The notes beneath the pieces are model-generated. The model did not search any database. It had not been told where the DNA came from and was given only the letters and a program-made list of their open reading frames with translations. A DNA stretch of 64,000 nt from JAFEDN01 sp963795715 (GTDB taxonomy: Bacteria; Pseudomonadota; Gammaproteobacteria; Coxiellales; Coxiellaceae), in contig CAWCIY010000002.1 in the NCBI GenBank assembly GCA_963795715.1, positions 806,001 to 870,000 of the forward strand, given 5' to 3'. The position numbers and the translations under genes were made by a program. Below, in pieces: positions 17,488-27,779 of the stretch (within the stretch, counting starts at the first letter, position 1; every line of letters begins with the position of its first letter).

Positions 17488-18907
17488 ATGAAAAAACTTG
17501 TTTACAGAACTTTTCCCAAGTAGGACTTTGATATTCTCGAAGAATTTTATCTTCTTTTTCCTTTAATTCATTGCGGTTTTCAAGATAAAAGCCGATACGC
17601 TTTGCCCAACCGATAATATCCAGAGGATGAATACAATCTACAAAATCCCCACCCACTTCAGGCATGGAGGAAGTGCTAGAGACTATGGCAAATTTACCAA
17701 AAAGCAAGGATTCTGCAATTGGCAAACCCCAACCTTCATAAAAAGAAGGGTAAAGAGTAAACAAACAATTTTGATATAAATATTTTAAATCAGAATCATT
17801 AAGGCCATGAAGTATGGTAATCATTCCCTTAACTCGAGGGTCTAATTTTATGTCCATTATTAACTCATTGACACTCCAGCCTTTCATACCAACAAAAATA
17901 AATTTAGGTAATTTAGTGTAGCCATTTTCTAAAAGATAAAGAATCGCTTTATAAATTAATTCATGATTTTTTCTTCTTTCAATAGTAGAAACAAACAAAA
18001 TGAATTCGCTCTTCAATAAATCAGCGATAAGAGGTGACGGTGGTAAATTTTCAGTATAAATGCTTGAACCTTCTTTAACAACGGAGGTAGTTGGACTAGG
18101 CAGATTATTTTGCTTGATAAATTCTTTATAATCTAATTCAGTCGATTTGGAAACACAAAACACGTGGTCAGCTATTTTTGTCATGGAAACAAAATAAGGA
18201 TAAAAAATTTCGTATCCAGTTCCTCCTTCATGTAAACAAAAGTGTGGAAATTTAATGGGAATTAAATCGTGGCAGATGGTAAATACTGAAATTTTAGTAT
18301 TTTGCTTTATTTTTAAAATATTTTCATTAATATTATAATAATGCCATACAGTTCCAGCAAATAATATGGAATCTCCCGCTTTAAAAGGATGTTTAACATG
18401 ACTTTTGACAGTTACCTTTTTTTTAGAACGTAAGTTAGAAAGAACCAAATATTTCTTTTTAAAAAAATGATGTAAATTAGAACGATACTGATTATTTATT
18501 AACGACAAGCTTAAAGCATAAGCAGATTTTAAAACAGCATGTGAAGCAATTATAAATTGGTTTCTTTCAGACTTTGAAAAAACAGCTCTAGTCAAATGAT
18601 TTATTTCTTTTAAAAGTCGTTTTCCATAAAAACGAATTTCAGGAAAAGAAATTTTAAAAAAGAACCCTTTCTTTTCCAGATGATTCAGTTGATTATTTTC
18701 ACTGTAGGAAATACGTATCGGCTCGGGTTTTTGAGTATCTTTATCTATTTCCCAAAATCTTCCGCTGTATTGATCGTAACCAAAAAATTTTAGCTCCTTT
18801 ATATTTTCCTTGGCCCATTCAATTAATACAGATTCTACCCTCGTTATTCCAACAGTAGGCCGAGCGCTTCTAAAATATAAAGTTCCGTCAATCCACAAGG
18901 TACTCAT
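17477..18907 (-). CDS. Glycosyltransferase family 4 (WbdB-like start)
   Basis: 476 residues. The start MSTLWIDGTLYFRS...GITRVESVLIEWA is found in a GT4 subgroup in O-antigen loci. After a variable middle section (about residues 90-200) comes the transferase core: FTICHDLIPIKFP, VSTIERRKNHELIYKAI, LHGLNDSDLKYLYQNC and FYEGWGLPIAESLLFGK. The variable middle makes it about 100 residues longer than usual GT4 enzymes. It overlaps the upstream GT4 gene by 4 bp (ATGA). Confidence 0.85.
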   Translation of the reverse strand: MSTLWIDGTLYFRSARPTVGITRVESVLIEWAKENIKELKFFGYDQYSGRFWEIDKDTQKPEPIRISYSENNQLNHLEKKGFFFKISFPEIRFYGKRLLKEINHLTRAVFSKSERNQFIIASHAVLKSAYALSLSLINNQYRSNLHHFFKKKYLVLSNLRSKKKVTVKSHVKHPFKAGDSILFAGTVWHYYNINENILKIKQNTKISVFTICHDLIPIKFPHFCLHEGGTGYEIFYPYFVSMTKIADHVFCVSKSTELDYKEFIKQNNLPSPTTSVVKEGSSIYTENLPPSPLIADLLKSEFILFVSTIERRKNHELIYKAILYLLENGYTKLPKFIFVGMKGWSVNELIMDIKLDPRVKGMITILHGLNDSDLKYLYQNCLFTLYPSFYEGWGLPIAESLLFGKFAIVSSTSSMPEVGGDFVDCIHPLDIIGWAKRIGFYLENRNELKEKEDKILREYQSPTWEKFCKQVFSSIP

Positions 18908-20304
18908 ACACTAACCTGTTTAAAAAAATCGGCTAAATTGTAATGCCAAGTTAAATCTTCACCGCAACGACTGTTAAAATCAGAAGGCGGCAAATCAAAG
19001 ATTTTTACCATGGCCTGTTGAAATTCTTGGGGAGTATCCCCTATTAAAACGCCAGGGGCAGATAAATAATTTTCAAAACCACGAAAAGATTTTGTAGTAC
19101 CCAGGACATATTTTCCAGTCAATAAAGCTTCCGCAGTTTTCAAATTAGAGCCACCTCCTATGGTAATCGGAATGATTACTCCATGAGCAAGAGCTAATAT
19201 TGCGGATAAGTCTTCTTCATTCAAGATACCTAACAATAATACCTGTTTTTGGATTATTTTGGAAAGGGAATCCCGAAATAAATTACATACTCCCCCGACC
19301 ACTACTATTTGAATTTCCTTATTAATTTGTTGTATCAATGATTTAAAACCCACCATATTAGGTAAATGGGCACTGGCAACAAATATAAGGTATTTGACGG
19401 GTAGTTGTTTTTTCCAAAAGTTTAGCTTTATGGCTGAAACCGGATTTATAGTTGCAGAATTTTTTCCTAGAATGACAGCTCGCTCTGCTAATCGTTCTAA
19501 ATATTCTTGATCCTCTTTCGAAACTGCCAAAACAAAATCTGCACTTTTAACAGCATTGATTTCCATTGCTTTTATTTCATTACACACTTGTTCCTTTATT
19601 CTATTAGGAATCTTGGCAAGAGCCAACATTTCTGCTTTTAATTTATATTCTATATTGTGTGCACTATATATCAATTTTGCATTTTTGAATTCTTTGATCT
19701 GATCTTTTAAATTTTGTGCAAATCGAAATAAGAAAGGATGCTCAACCTGTATAATATCAACTTCCACCAAAATCCTCTTAGCTACCGCCTCCAACACTTC
19801 CGGAGTAGCTACGGCAAAAATCCCGCCACAATAATCAGAACAAAACGGTAAAAAATAGTCATTATATAATCTATAAGGTGAATTATTCGGAAAAATAACT
19901 TCGCTCGCTGGCAAACACTCGCCCATATAACTGGATTCGTCTCTTATCACCAAAGGGATACAAGTAAATCCTCTATTAGCATATTCTTTTTGAATGGCGG
20001 CACAACGTAACTGACCACCGTGTTTAGGCTTTAGGCAAGGATAAGAAGATAATATCACCACTACCTTGCTATGACCCTTCTCTATAGAATTTTTTATTGC
20101 TTGGTGAAACTGATGTACTTCTTGTTCAGTAGCTGGGTCTATATGACTGATATCACCCGATTGTAAAAAAGATTTAAATAACCATCCCGCCCGCCTGGGA
20201 TTGCTAAAAAAAAATCTTTTTGCAATTTTTCGACAAAATGAGGCTCTTGCCAAAATCAAATCAGCAAATTGCCTAACAAAAGTCAAGATATTGTTGTTAT
20301 TCAC
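18904..20304 (-). CDS. Glycosyltransferase family 4
   Basis: 466 residues. A basic N-terminal extension of about 80 residues (ARASFCRKIAKRFFFSNPRRAGW) precedes the GT-B fold: SYPCLKPKHGGQLRCAAIQ, VEHPFLFRFAQNL, SAHNIEYKLKAEM, then FVASAHLPNMVGFKSLI, and a C-terminal GGGSNLKTAEALLTGKYVLGT. The HNIEY and GGSNLK patterns fit GT4 enzymes of the PslH/WcaI type. It is the first gene of a two-gene minus-strand unit with the GT4 at 17477. Confidence 0.82.
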   Translation of the reverse strand: MNNNNILTFVRQFADLILARASFCRKIAKRFFFSNPRRAGWLFKSFLQSGDISHIDPATEQEVHQFHQAIKNSIEKGHSKVVVILSSYPCLKPKHGGQLRCAAIQKEYANRGFTCIPLVIRDESSYMGECLPASEVIFPNNSPYRLYNDYFLPFCSDYCGGIFAVATPEVLEAVAKRILVEVDIIQVEHPFLFRFAQNLKDQIKEFKNAKLIYSAHNIEYKLKAEMLALAKIPNRIKEQVCNEIKAMEINAVKSADFVLAVSKEDQEYLERLAERAVILGKNSATINPVSAIKLNFWKKQLPVKYLIFVASAHLPNMVGFKSLIQQINKEIQIVVVGGVCNLFRDSLSKIIQKQVLLLGILNEEDLSAILALAHGVIIPITIGGGSNLKTAEALLTGKYVLGTTKSFRGFENYLSAPGVLIGDTPQEFQQAMVKIFDLPPSDFNSRCGEDLTWHYNLADFFKQVSV

Positions 20305-20454
20305 AAAAAATACTTCAGTTAACCAAAAAAAACAGTATTATATTGCTAACCCTTTGTTTAGGGAAGGTTTTTTAAAACTTACCAACCCGGTCACCCTGAG
20401 GGTTCTAGTTAACATGGTAAATTGGGTTATAATACCTTATTTTTACAGGGGCTT

Positions 20455-22314
20455 ATGTTTAGCAACCAACGTTCTTCACTATTTAAAAATTTTATTATTG
20501 CTACTTTGGCTTTAAGCTTTGTACTTTTTATTCGAGGAGCCGTGCCTTTTGTTGGCGCCCCCGATTCGATACAAGCTTTTTGGACCACTGGATTTTCTTT
20601 ATCTTTTATAAAAAACCCCTTTAGTATTTACGCCAAAAATTTTGGCATACCTCTCCCTGCCGCCATGTCTTTTGGTCTAGATGGCGGCTTAATCAGCGCC
20701 TTATTCCTTAAATTAGGGCTATCTCCCCCCGATGCTTACTCAGCTATGGTAGCTTTTTGGATTTCTTTTGGATTCATTTTCGCATATAGACTAGCCCGTT
20801 ATTTTCAAGTTAAACCCCTTCTAGCAATTTTCGGCGCAGTCTTATGGACGACTATGAACATAGTCCGCAGCCATGATGGCTACAGCATGCTTGGTTTAGG
20901 GATGGGACTTTTACCATTTTATTTTTATACTGCCTTAAAATTATTCTTGCCACAGGAATCGATTTTCTCAAAATCCGTAATTTTGAACTACTTAATGTAC
21001 ATTTTAGCTGTTGAAATTGCCGTTTTCATGGATGGATATACCTTTATGATGTTTGCATTAGGTTCTACATTTATAGGAATATATTTATATATTGTAAATC
21101 CTTCCTTTAGAAAATCTCTTCTCTTTATTAGCTTCCCAATACATATTTTGAGTTTTGGTTTAGCCTATTACCTTTATACTTTTTACGTAGGGGTCACTGA
21201 ATATGAAACATCACCCATCTCTATGTTTAGAGGCTGGGGCCTAGACTTAACGTTTGCAGTTATACCTACCCAAAAAATATTTTGGGTGTTTGATGCCCTT
21301 AAATTAAGCGTGAACCGTAGTGATCTTATCTATTTTGGTGATAGCTCCGTTTGGCAGAGTTCATTTATTTTGCCCATTCTTATCGCAGGTATTTGGAGTT
21401 GGTATAGAATTCATTCTTCTATAAAACTAGCCACATGTCTATTACTGCTTGCCGCACTTAGTTTTTATATGGCTATGGGACCTTCCATAAAAATTCATTC
21501 TATTAAGAATCCACAGATTCAAGCTATTTCAGAAACTTTTATGCCGGCAAAAGCTGCTCTGGCGCCTACCGGAAATAAATGGATTTATAAGACTCTTCCT
21601 GGTTTTAAGTCCATGCGTGCAACTTACCGGTGGTTAGCGCTCTGTGTTTTTGCCTTATGGTCATTATTTATGCTATTTGTTGTAAAAATACAAACGCAAG
21701 ATAATTTAACTGTATGGTTCATTTTAATAACTTTAATCATCCTTAATTTTCCACCTATGGATAAACAATGGCATGAATACCGGGCAAATCGCCAATTCTT
21801 TTTCAAAATTGACACAGACTTGGTAAGTAGCTTAGAAAATGCAGTTAAACCGGGTGAAACAGTAGCATTTTTACCGTTCAGAAATGACATTCTAATTAAT
21901 TATCTGGCGCCAAAATTAAATATCTTCACCTATAACATTGGGGGCGATAAAAATCTAATAGAAGCACAGAAAAAATGGCCCGAACCCCTGCATAAATTCA
22001 TTTTATTTCATTTAGAAAAAGATTCTGAAAAAGACATCAAAAACTTATTATTAGAAACCAAAACAAACGTTGTCATTATTCCCTTTTTTAATACTTATAA
22101 AGCCATAAACCCGCATTTTTGGCCATGCGAACCAGAGGAACTGGTAAATCATAGTAAAGAATGGTGTGCAGCAAATAATGGCCAAGAATTTGCTGACTTA
22201 ATTAAGGAATTACAGAAAAAGAGCTATTACCAACTGTACACTACCAATGATTTCGCCAGTATTCGTCTGATTCCTAAATATGCCACACCTGAAGGAAAAA
22301 ATTCTATAAAATAA
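20455..22314 (+). CDS. Large polytopic membrane protein (GT-C-like), function unknown
   Basis: About 619 residues with roughly 12 spans and a soluble C-terminal domain from about residue 440. Early-loop features include VGAPDSIQAFWTTGFSLSFI and FGIPLPAAMSFGLDGG, resembling GT-C enzymes that use lipid-linked donors. I take the ATG at 20455, which has AGGGG 5 nt upstream. The frame itself opens at a TTG at 20422, and a TATAAT box at 20428-20433 sits between, so the longer start is unlikely. No specific family recognised. Confidence 0.7.
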   Translation: MFSNQRSSLFKNFIIATLALSFVLFIRGAVPFVGAPDSIQAFWTTGFSLSFIKNPFSIYAKNFGIPLPAAMSFGLDGGLISALFLKLGLSPPDAYSAMVAFWISFGFIFAYRLARYFQVKPLLAIFGAVLWTTMNIVRSHDGYSMLGLGMGLLPFYFYTALKLFLPQESIFSKSVILNYLMYILAVEIAVFMDGYTFMMFALGSTFIGIYLYIVNPSFRKSLLFISFPIHILSFGLAYYLYTFYVGVTEYETSPISMFRGWGLDLTFAVIPTQKIFWVFDALKLSVNRSDLIYFGDSSVWQSSFILPILIAGIWSWYRIHSSIKLATCLLLLAALSFYMAMGPSIKIHSIKNPQIQAISETFMPAKAALAPTGNKWIYKTLPGFKSMRATYRWLALCVFALWSLFMLFVVKIQTQDNLTVWFILITLIILNFPPMDKQWHEYRANRQFFFKIDTDLVSSLENAVKPGETVAFLPFRNDILINYLAPKLNIFTYNIGGDKNLIEAQKKWPEPLHKFILFHLEKDSEKDIKNLLLETKTNVVIIPFFNTYKAINPHFWPCEPEELVNHSKEWCAANNGQEFADLIKELQKKSYYQLYTTNDFASIRLIPKYATPEGKNSIK

Positions 22315-22590
22315 GCCCTAATTTTAATCTAAATTGGCAGTTGCCTCTGTCGCGAGAAGACCTAGCGGCATAAGCATTATCCCTTTTTTTATTTGACAAT
22401 TTTAACTCCTTGAATTGAAATAAATTCCATTGCGATGTATAATCACGATTGTATCAGGATAAAATTAGGGTGGACGGCCACCCGTATGGTAAAGGAAAAA
22501 ATTCATAAAAAGCCTCAATCTTCAGCGCACTAGGTCTTTGCAGCAGAAGACAATTGCTGAATTTAGAATAATATGTGATCAAAAAATTTT
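22315..22590. other. Intergenic leader region of the GT87 gene
   Basis: 276 bp without a gene. It holds a near-consensus promoter (listed separately) and, downstream of it, a small hairpin GGGTGG-ACGG-CCACCC at about 22470-22485 in the predicted 140-nt leader. Nothing else is apparent. Confidence 0.4.
22415..22443 (+). promoter_or_regulatory. Sigma-70-type promoter for the GT87 gene
   Basis: TTGAAA (22415-22420), 17-bp spacer, TATAAT (22438-22443): one mismatch to consensus with ideal spacing. Transcription would begin near 22450 and give a leader of about 140 nt before the ATG at 22591. Confidence 0.6.
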
Positions 22591-23943
22591 ATGTTTAAGA
22601 TTTTACCAAAAGTCTTGCTTTTAACCCTATTAAGCTTGGGTGCCCTCGTCGCGGTATATTGTGTTTTCCGTGTATACAAAGTCTTTATCTGGAAAGGTGA
22701 CTTTTACCATTTTTACATGGCAGCCCAGGCGATTATAGCCGGCAATGATCTGTACGCTTCGGGGGTGGGTGGTTATATTTATCCACCTTTTTTTGCTTTT
22801 TTAATTACCCCTCTAACACATTTTTCCATAATACCCGCTTTGGCAATTTACCAAAGTATGAATGTGATTCTACTGGCGATAATTTTAATTTTAGGGATTC
22901 GCACTTTAGAATCAGTTTTGCAAATTAAATTAAATAGTTTGCAAATTTCCAGCTTGTGCGCACTCACTTTTATTCTCACTAATGAACAAATATGGGAAGA
23001 ATTTAGTCTTGCACAAAGTGATTTATTAATTCTTGCAGGATTCTGTGTAGCATTATATTTAATAGATAGTAAGCCTAAATTTGCTGGTATTTGTTTAGGA
23101 ATAATTGCAAACATAAAATATCAATCATTTTTTTTTCTGCCTTTCTTATTACTTAGAGCTCGATGGAAAGTTATATGGGGTTTTTTCATCGGCGTGGTGC
23201 TCGCAGCCATGCTGCCGGCATTAATAATTGGATGGAATCGCAACCTTGGATATCTTCTAATCGCGTTAAAGGGCATATTAACTATGCCGGGAGAAAATCC
23301 CCTAATATCCCGTAGTTATGCAGCTCGGGTTCCTGAAGTGACTTGGGGCAATAATGTGACTTTTACTAGCGGATTAAGCCGGGTTTTTTTAGCACATGGC
23401 CTGCCCAAGTATTATTTAATTCTTTTAATATGTACAATAGCTACATTGATGATCACAATATTAACAAAATTCTTCCACTCTAGAAATATTCCTTTTATTT
23501 GGCGAACCCCTGAAACTTTAGGAAATTCATTACAGGAAAAAGCCATTTTTTACCTTGAATGGAACATACTGCTGCTAGGGATGGTGGCTTTTAGTCCTCA
23601 AGGTATTTTGCGACATTTTATTTACATTTTAAATGTTAATATGTTTCTTTCATTGATGTTATTATTTCCAATTTCTAAAAATAAAAATTGGTTCTTTTGG
23701 CTAGGAACATTGGTAGCTGAAATTGCAATAATGAATAATGGTACTTTTTTATTAGTATATCCTCACAGTTCTGGATGGAATTATTATGCAATCTCGGGCT
23801 GGGGTTTACTAATATTGTTACCTGTCCTGACCAAAACAGGTTTAGATTACTGTATAATTTTATCTCGTCGAAAGATTGTTTCTACAAGCCCAACTGAAGA
23901 TTTGACTCATTCACAAAACAGTAAAATTAGTGAATTAGTTTAG
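22591..23943 (+). CDS. GT87/DUF2029-type membrane glycosyltransferase
   Basis: 450 residues with about 10 spans. The sequence WKGDFYHFYMAAQAIIAGNDLY followed by GYIYPPFFAFLITPL is the signature of the DUF2029/GT87 family (acid residue in the first loop and Y.YPP motif). Members transfer mannose or arabinose from polyprenyl-phosphate sugars on the outer face of the inner membrane. A polyprenyl-phosphate donor could come from the GT2 enzyme at 25520. The acceptor is unknown. It ends 20 bp before the convergent flippase-like gene. Confidence 0.82.
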   Translation: MFKILPKVLLLTLLSLGALVAVYCVFRVYKVFIWKGDFYHFYMAAQAIIAGNDLYASGVGGYIYPPFFAFLITPLTHFSIIPALAIYQSMNVILLAIILILGIRTLESVLQIKLNSLQISSLCALTFILTNEQIWEEFSLAQSDLLILAGFCVALYLIDSKPKFAGICLGIIANIKYQSFFFLPFLLLRARWKVIWGFFIGVVLAAMLPALIIGWNRNLGYLLIALKGILTMPGENPLISRSYAARVPEVTWGNNVTFTSGLSRVFLAHGLPKYYLILLICTIATLMITILTKFFHSRNIPFIWRTPETLGNSLQEKAIFYLEWNILLLGMVAFSPQGILRHFIYILNVNMFLSLMLLFPISKNKNWFFWLGTLVAEIAIMNNGTFLLVYPHSSGWNYYAISGWGLLILLPVLTKTGLDYCIILSRRKIVSTSPTEDLTHSQNSKISELV

Positions 23944-23963
23944 TTTTTGCATGCTGCGTATGC

Positions 23964-24872
23964 TTATTCAACCCCGTAAATGCTTACAGAGATTAAGTTT
24001 TTGGACATTTTCTTTTTAAGTAATAAACAAATAAGAAAGAATAACAAATCGCCACTAATGGTTATTAGCCTTCCTAAAACTAGGCTCAATAATAAATCTG
24101 ATTTCACTAAGAACCCATTTAAAAAAAATAATAACACCATTTCACGGATACCTACACCAGCAGGAGCTCCGGGGATAAGAAAACCTATAAGCCAAGCAAT
24201 AATATAGGAGCCAAAAATGGTAACGCACACAGAAAAAGGTTTCATACCTGAAATTAAAACCAAAGTCACTACAAATAAAATGCCTGATACCACTATAAAA
24301 AAGAATTGCAAGATATAGGCCACTGTCAATTTATAAGAACCCCACCGGTAAAAAATGGCAAATATTACTGTAAATATAGTAATAAAAATTAAAAACGAGC
24401 TAAATAAACTTAAATGAAAAAAAACCAAAGGTATCAGTAAAAAACCAAAAACTGCTGCGCTTATCACCATTGAAATCAATTCCCATAGGGTAGATTTAAT
24501 CAACATTGAACCTTGTAGATTTTTCGATAAGCCTAACGCTTGTCTACTAATAAAATGAAAAATATTTCCTGGTATGTATTTAGCTAATTGAGCAATGCCA
24601 TAAGTATTTAATGCCCAAGCCAGTTTTATATTTGCGCCAAAATGTTTTAATATATTCCACCAAGCAAAACTAAGCAAAAAATTGGCCATTCCGTAAATTA
24701 ACACCATTACTGCAAGGGTTGCCCATTGAATCTTAGTTAGATGGGAAAAATCAATGTGAGCACTATTATGAAAAAATTTAATAGCGATGAAAATAATGCC
24801 CAATAAAGCTAAAGCGCTGCCGACATGAGGCAAATTTTGTTTAAAACCTGACACGATTTGCTTTTTAAGCAT
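23964..24872 (-). CDS. Flippase-like membrane protein (LPG-synthase TM / UPF0104 family)
   Basis: About 302 residues and 8 spans. Signature segments are LNTYGIAQLAKYIPGNIFHFISRQ and AWLIGFLIPGAPAGVGIREMVLLFF, typical of the AglD/LPG-synthase transmembrane domain proteins often found beside GT2 enzymes. The start is placed at the ATG at 24872, overlapping the methyltransferase stop by 8 bp; a longer frame from 24920 would overlap by 56 bp. Role in moving or using lipid-linked sugars is inferred from neighbours. Confidence 0.75.
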   Translation of the reverse strand: MLKKQIVSGFKQNLPHVGSALALLGIIFIAIKFFHNSAHIDFSHLTKIQWATLAVMVLIYGMANFLLSFAWWNILKHFGANIKLAWALNTYGIAQLAKYIPGNIFHFISRQALGLSKNLQGSMLIKSTLWELISMVISAAVFGFLLIPLVFFHLSLFSSFLIFITIFTVIFAIFYRWGSYKLTVAYILQFFFIVVSGILFVVTLVLISGMKPFSVCVTIFGSYIIAWLIGFLIPGAPAGVGIREMVLLFFLNGFLVKSDLLLSLVLGRLITISGDLLFFLICLLLKKKMSKNLISVSIYGVE

Positions 24873-25527
24873 AAGCTTTGCAAAGCAACATTGTCCATGG
24901 AAGAGGCGTTCGTATTTCAATGATTTTGAAGTATTTAGATATTAAGCTAATAAAGCCGCGTTTAGACCAATGTTGTAAATGTCCAGGCGTGTTTCCTAAA
25001 TTTACTAAATATTTTGCTCTCAACATATTTAATATACGCCATAGCGGCTCTTTGGGAACACTTACAATGAGATGTTTAGTTACTATTTGTTTTAGTCTTT
25101 CTAAAGCTAATTCTGGATAATTTAAATGCTCCAATACCTCACAGCAGATAATAAGATCTGCATTATCATATCCAGACTGTAATTCATATATATCACGCAT
25201 TTCAAAAATTGAGGTAGAAACACCATAAGTGGAAGCATTTTCCTTTGCCATGGCAATGGCTTGTGAAGAAAAATCACAACCTCTGACTTGATAGCCCTGT
25301 TTATTCCATCGCAGTACCCAATACCCTTCCCCACAGCCAATTTCGTAGATAGCTTGTGGAGAAGCTTGAGTAACCAATTCCGTTAAGCTGGATTCAAAAC
25401 CTTTCATTATTTTTTTTACAATTGGATTACTAGATTGATACTTATCATACATATTACCAACCACTACACCATTCTCGCAAACTCCGTTTAAAGTTTTAAA
25501 TAAATCTTTCTCACCTTGATCAGCCAT
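24865..25527 (-). CDS. Class I SAM-dependent methyltransferase
   Basis: About 220 residues. Motif I is YEIGCGEGYWVLRW, followed by GCDFSSQAIAMAKENA (acidic motif), and DLIICCEVLEHLNYPELALERL (motif IV/V). C-terminal residues GHLQHWSKRGFISLI fit the Methyltransf_11/23 group. It overlaps the GT2 stop by 8 bp and the flippase start by 8 bp, so it belongs to that operon. It probably methylates a sugar or lipid intermediate; target unknown. Confidence 0.82.
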   Translation of the reverse strand: MADQGEKDLFKTLNGVCENGVVVGNMYDKYQSSNPIVKKIMKGFESSLTELVTQASPQAIYEIGCGEGYWVLRWNKQGYQVRGCDFSSQAIAMAKENASTYGVSTSIFEMRDIYELQSGYDNADLIICCEVLEHLNYPELALERLKQIVTKHLIVSVPKEPLWRILNMLRAKYLVNLGNTPGHLQHWSKRGFISLISKYFKIIEIRTPLPWTMLLCKAYA

Positions 25528-26482
25528 GATACACCCTGCTGACATTTTGGTCAGATAAGGAACGAATGCGATATCGAACATCTTCTAACAGTTTTCTGTT
25601 GGCGGCCAATAAATCCGCCACAAACGCAATCAAAAACGCTTGAAAACCCATGATTAATAATATAGCCGCCAAGATTAATGATTGAATATGCCCACCGCCT
25701 TTCCCAAAAAGAAATTCGACAAGGAAAATTATCCCAATCAAAAATCCTGAACCAAATAATACCGCACCGATCGCACCAAAGAACATAAATGGCCGATAGA
25801 TAACAAATATACGAATAATGGTGCTGAAGCTGCGCGTAACATAAGAAAAAATACTTTTCACCAAACGTGAAGGCCGTAATTCAGGGTTCACTTGTACTGG
25901 AACAAAAACTATAGCCATATTTTTCTGGCCTGCCTGAATGATTGTTTCTAAAGTGTAGGTATAATTATTAAAAACCATGAGCTGTTGCGCCGCTGATCGA
26001 TTGATTGCTCTAAAACCACTGGGAGCATCTGGAATATTTGTTCTACTCGCTAATCTTACCACCCAGCTGCCTATTTTCTGCAAAAGTTTTTTTTGCGGTG
26101 AAAAATGCTGTATCTCCTCGATTGGACGAGCCCCAATCACCATTTCAGCGGCATTTTCTAATATTGGTCGTACCAGAGCAGGAATATCTTCAGCATTGTA
26201 CTGGTTATCCGCATCTGTATTAACAATCACATCCGCTCCCAAACGCAAACAAGCATCTAACCCGCTCAAGAATGCTTTAGCTAATCCTTGGTTACGGCTA
26301 TGACGGATAATGTGGTCTACCCCATACTCCTTGGCAACTCGTATGGTTTCATCCTGACTACCGTCGTCAATGATTAACCACTCCACTTTTTTAAAACCGG
26401 AAACAGTGCGAGGTAAGCGAATCAAAGTGGCCGCTAGAATTCTTGCTTCATTGAAGCAAGGAATTTGAATAATTAGTTTCAA
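25520..26482 (-). CDS. Polyprenyl-phosphate sugar transferase, GT2 family (DPM1/ArnC-like)
   Basis: 320 residues. The GT-A catalytic domain covers about residues 1-220: IIQIPCFNEARILAATL, EWLIIDDGSQDET, and VNTDADNQYNAEDIPALV with the DxD metal site. Two C-terminal membrane spans follow (about residues 235-300). This layout fits dolichol/polyprenyl-phosphate mannosyl- or glucosyltransferases, which charge undecaprenyl phosphate with a sugar in the cytoplasm for later GT-C enzymes. A GtrA-like protein, the usual partner, is encoded elsewhere at 36816-37223. Confidence 0.87.
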   Translation of the reverse strand: MKLIIQIPCFNEARILAATLIRLPRTVSGFKKVEWLIIDDGSQDETIRVAKEYGVDHIIRHSRNQGLAKAFLSGLDACLRLGADVIVNTDADNQYNAEDIPALVRPILENAAEMVIGARPIEEIQHFSPQKKLLQKIGSWVVRLASRTNIPDAPSGFRAINRSAAQQLMVFNNYTYTLETIIQAGQKNMAIVFVPVQVNPELRPSRLVKSIFSYVTRSFSTIIRIFVIYRPFMFFGAIGAVLFGSGFLIGIIFLVEFLFGKGGGHIQSLILAAILLIMGFQAFLIAFVADLLAANRKLLEDVRYRIRSLSDQNVSRVYHG

Positions 26483-26539
26483 TAAGCTCTCCTTAGCCGA
26501 TGATCGCTACGTCCTGTCTATTTTCTATTATCACTTTAG

Positions 26540-27148
26540 TTACAGTAAGGTACTTAAATATAAAAAAGCACTTTCAACGCCTTTCGTTGCTCGGTGATAA
26601 TCTTGCTGTTTATTGATTGCAGCCATATTAAAGCAAATTTTTTCTATATTAGGCAACCACCGATTAAAATCAAAGTTATCACGGCTGGATGACAAGACAT
26701 CTTGACGCTTAGTTTTTCTTTCTTCATCCGACCATAACATGACACGCTGCATAGCGATTGATAATGATACCGCATCACATGAAATCTTAAAACAATCATA
26801 ACCATCTAAAAACCATTCACTGGCGCCAATACCGCTCGTCATAATGGGAAAACACCCCATAACACCTGCTTCACTAGCAACGAATCCGAAGGGTTCTCTC
26901 TCCCAGGTTGGAAACAATAAGGCATCATAATTTGACAGTGTTGGTAACATTACAGATTTTTCAAGAGCTCCTTTATATTGAATATATTTCTCCAGGTTCT
27001 TAGCTTTGATCTTTTGTAAAAAAATAGCGACATGACCAGCACCATAAACATCAATAGTAAAGTGGGTGAATCCTTGATGAACGAGTTTTTCTACTGCATC
27101 AAGCATAATTTCCGTACCCTTATGGGGAACGATGCGTGAACAAAACAC
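26540..27148 (-). pseudogene. GT4 glycosyltransferase, C-terminal half (frameshift-split)
   Basis: This frame carries only the C-terminal Rossmann domain of a GT4 enzyme: SRIVPHKGTEIMLDAV, VYGAGHVAIFL, YKGALEKSVMLPTLSNYDALLFPTWEREPFGFVASEAG. It is the continuation of the N-terminal half at 27168-27779. Upstream of the first Met the same frame reads PQIIPHEKEITRFVFC without interruption, so the halves are offset by one base near 27195-27210. Removing one base would give a roughly 410-residue enzyme of normal length. A real mutation or a sequencing error are both possible. Confidence 0.75.
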
Positions 27149-27167
27149 GAAACGGGTTATTTCTTTT

Positions 27168-27779
27168 TCATGGGGAATAATTTGAGGAATTGGATATTGC
27201 CGGTAATCTTACCCAGCCTGGAATATAAGTAACCTGCTCCAATTGAACATTCAAAGTAAGATTCACTTCCCTAACTAAATTCTCAGACATGGAAATAATA
27301 TGAGTTAACTGATTGAATTTCAATTGGCCAAATAATTTTTCAAAATGTAGGTGAAATGGAGATTGTATATCTATACCTGAAAAAATATTGTCCATTAAGT
27401 ATAAAATAGTGGGCATGGATATTTTTTGAAGATATTGAATAATCGAAAAACCACCTAATCCAAGAAGATTAAATGCCAAAACGATATCTGGTTTAAATTG
27501 CCTAATGGCATTGCCTATAATACGAATATTTTGAAAGTCGTAATATAAGTTTTTCACAAGATCCGGAGATAGTAAGGGGTGATATACTGAAAAACAGGAC
27601 AGCGACCTAGATACATTCAAGAATTTAAATTCTTCGCGCTCATCCCAAAAATAATTTGAAGTCAGCACTTGAATTTTATGGCCGTTATTATGCAAACCAT
27701 TGGCAATATCCAGGGCGCCTAGCTCGTATCCTCCAATAAATCCTGGAGGGAATAGGTTGTTAATGATTAAAATTTTCAT
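27168..27779 (-). pseudogene. GT4 glycosyltransferase, N-terminal half (frameshift-split)
   Basis: 203 residues containing just the acceptor-side domain of a GT4 enzyme: MKILIINNLFPPGFIGGYELGALDIA, FKPDIVLAFNLLGLGGF, LTHIISMSENLVREV, VTYIPGW. It ends with a short out-of-frame tail (ISNSSNYSP) and a TGA. The donor-binding half follows in another frame at 26540-27148. It starts 4 bp inside the end of the upstream GT4 gene (ATGA overlap), so it was built into the operon. Confidence 0.75.
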
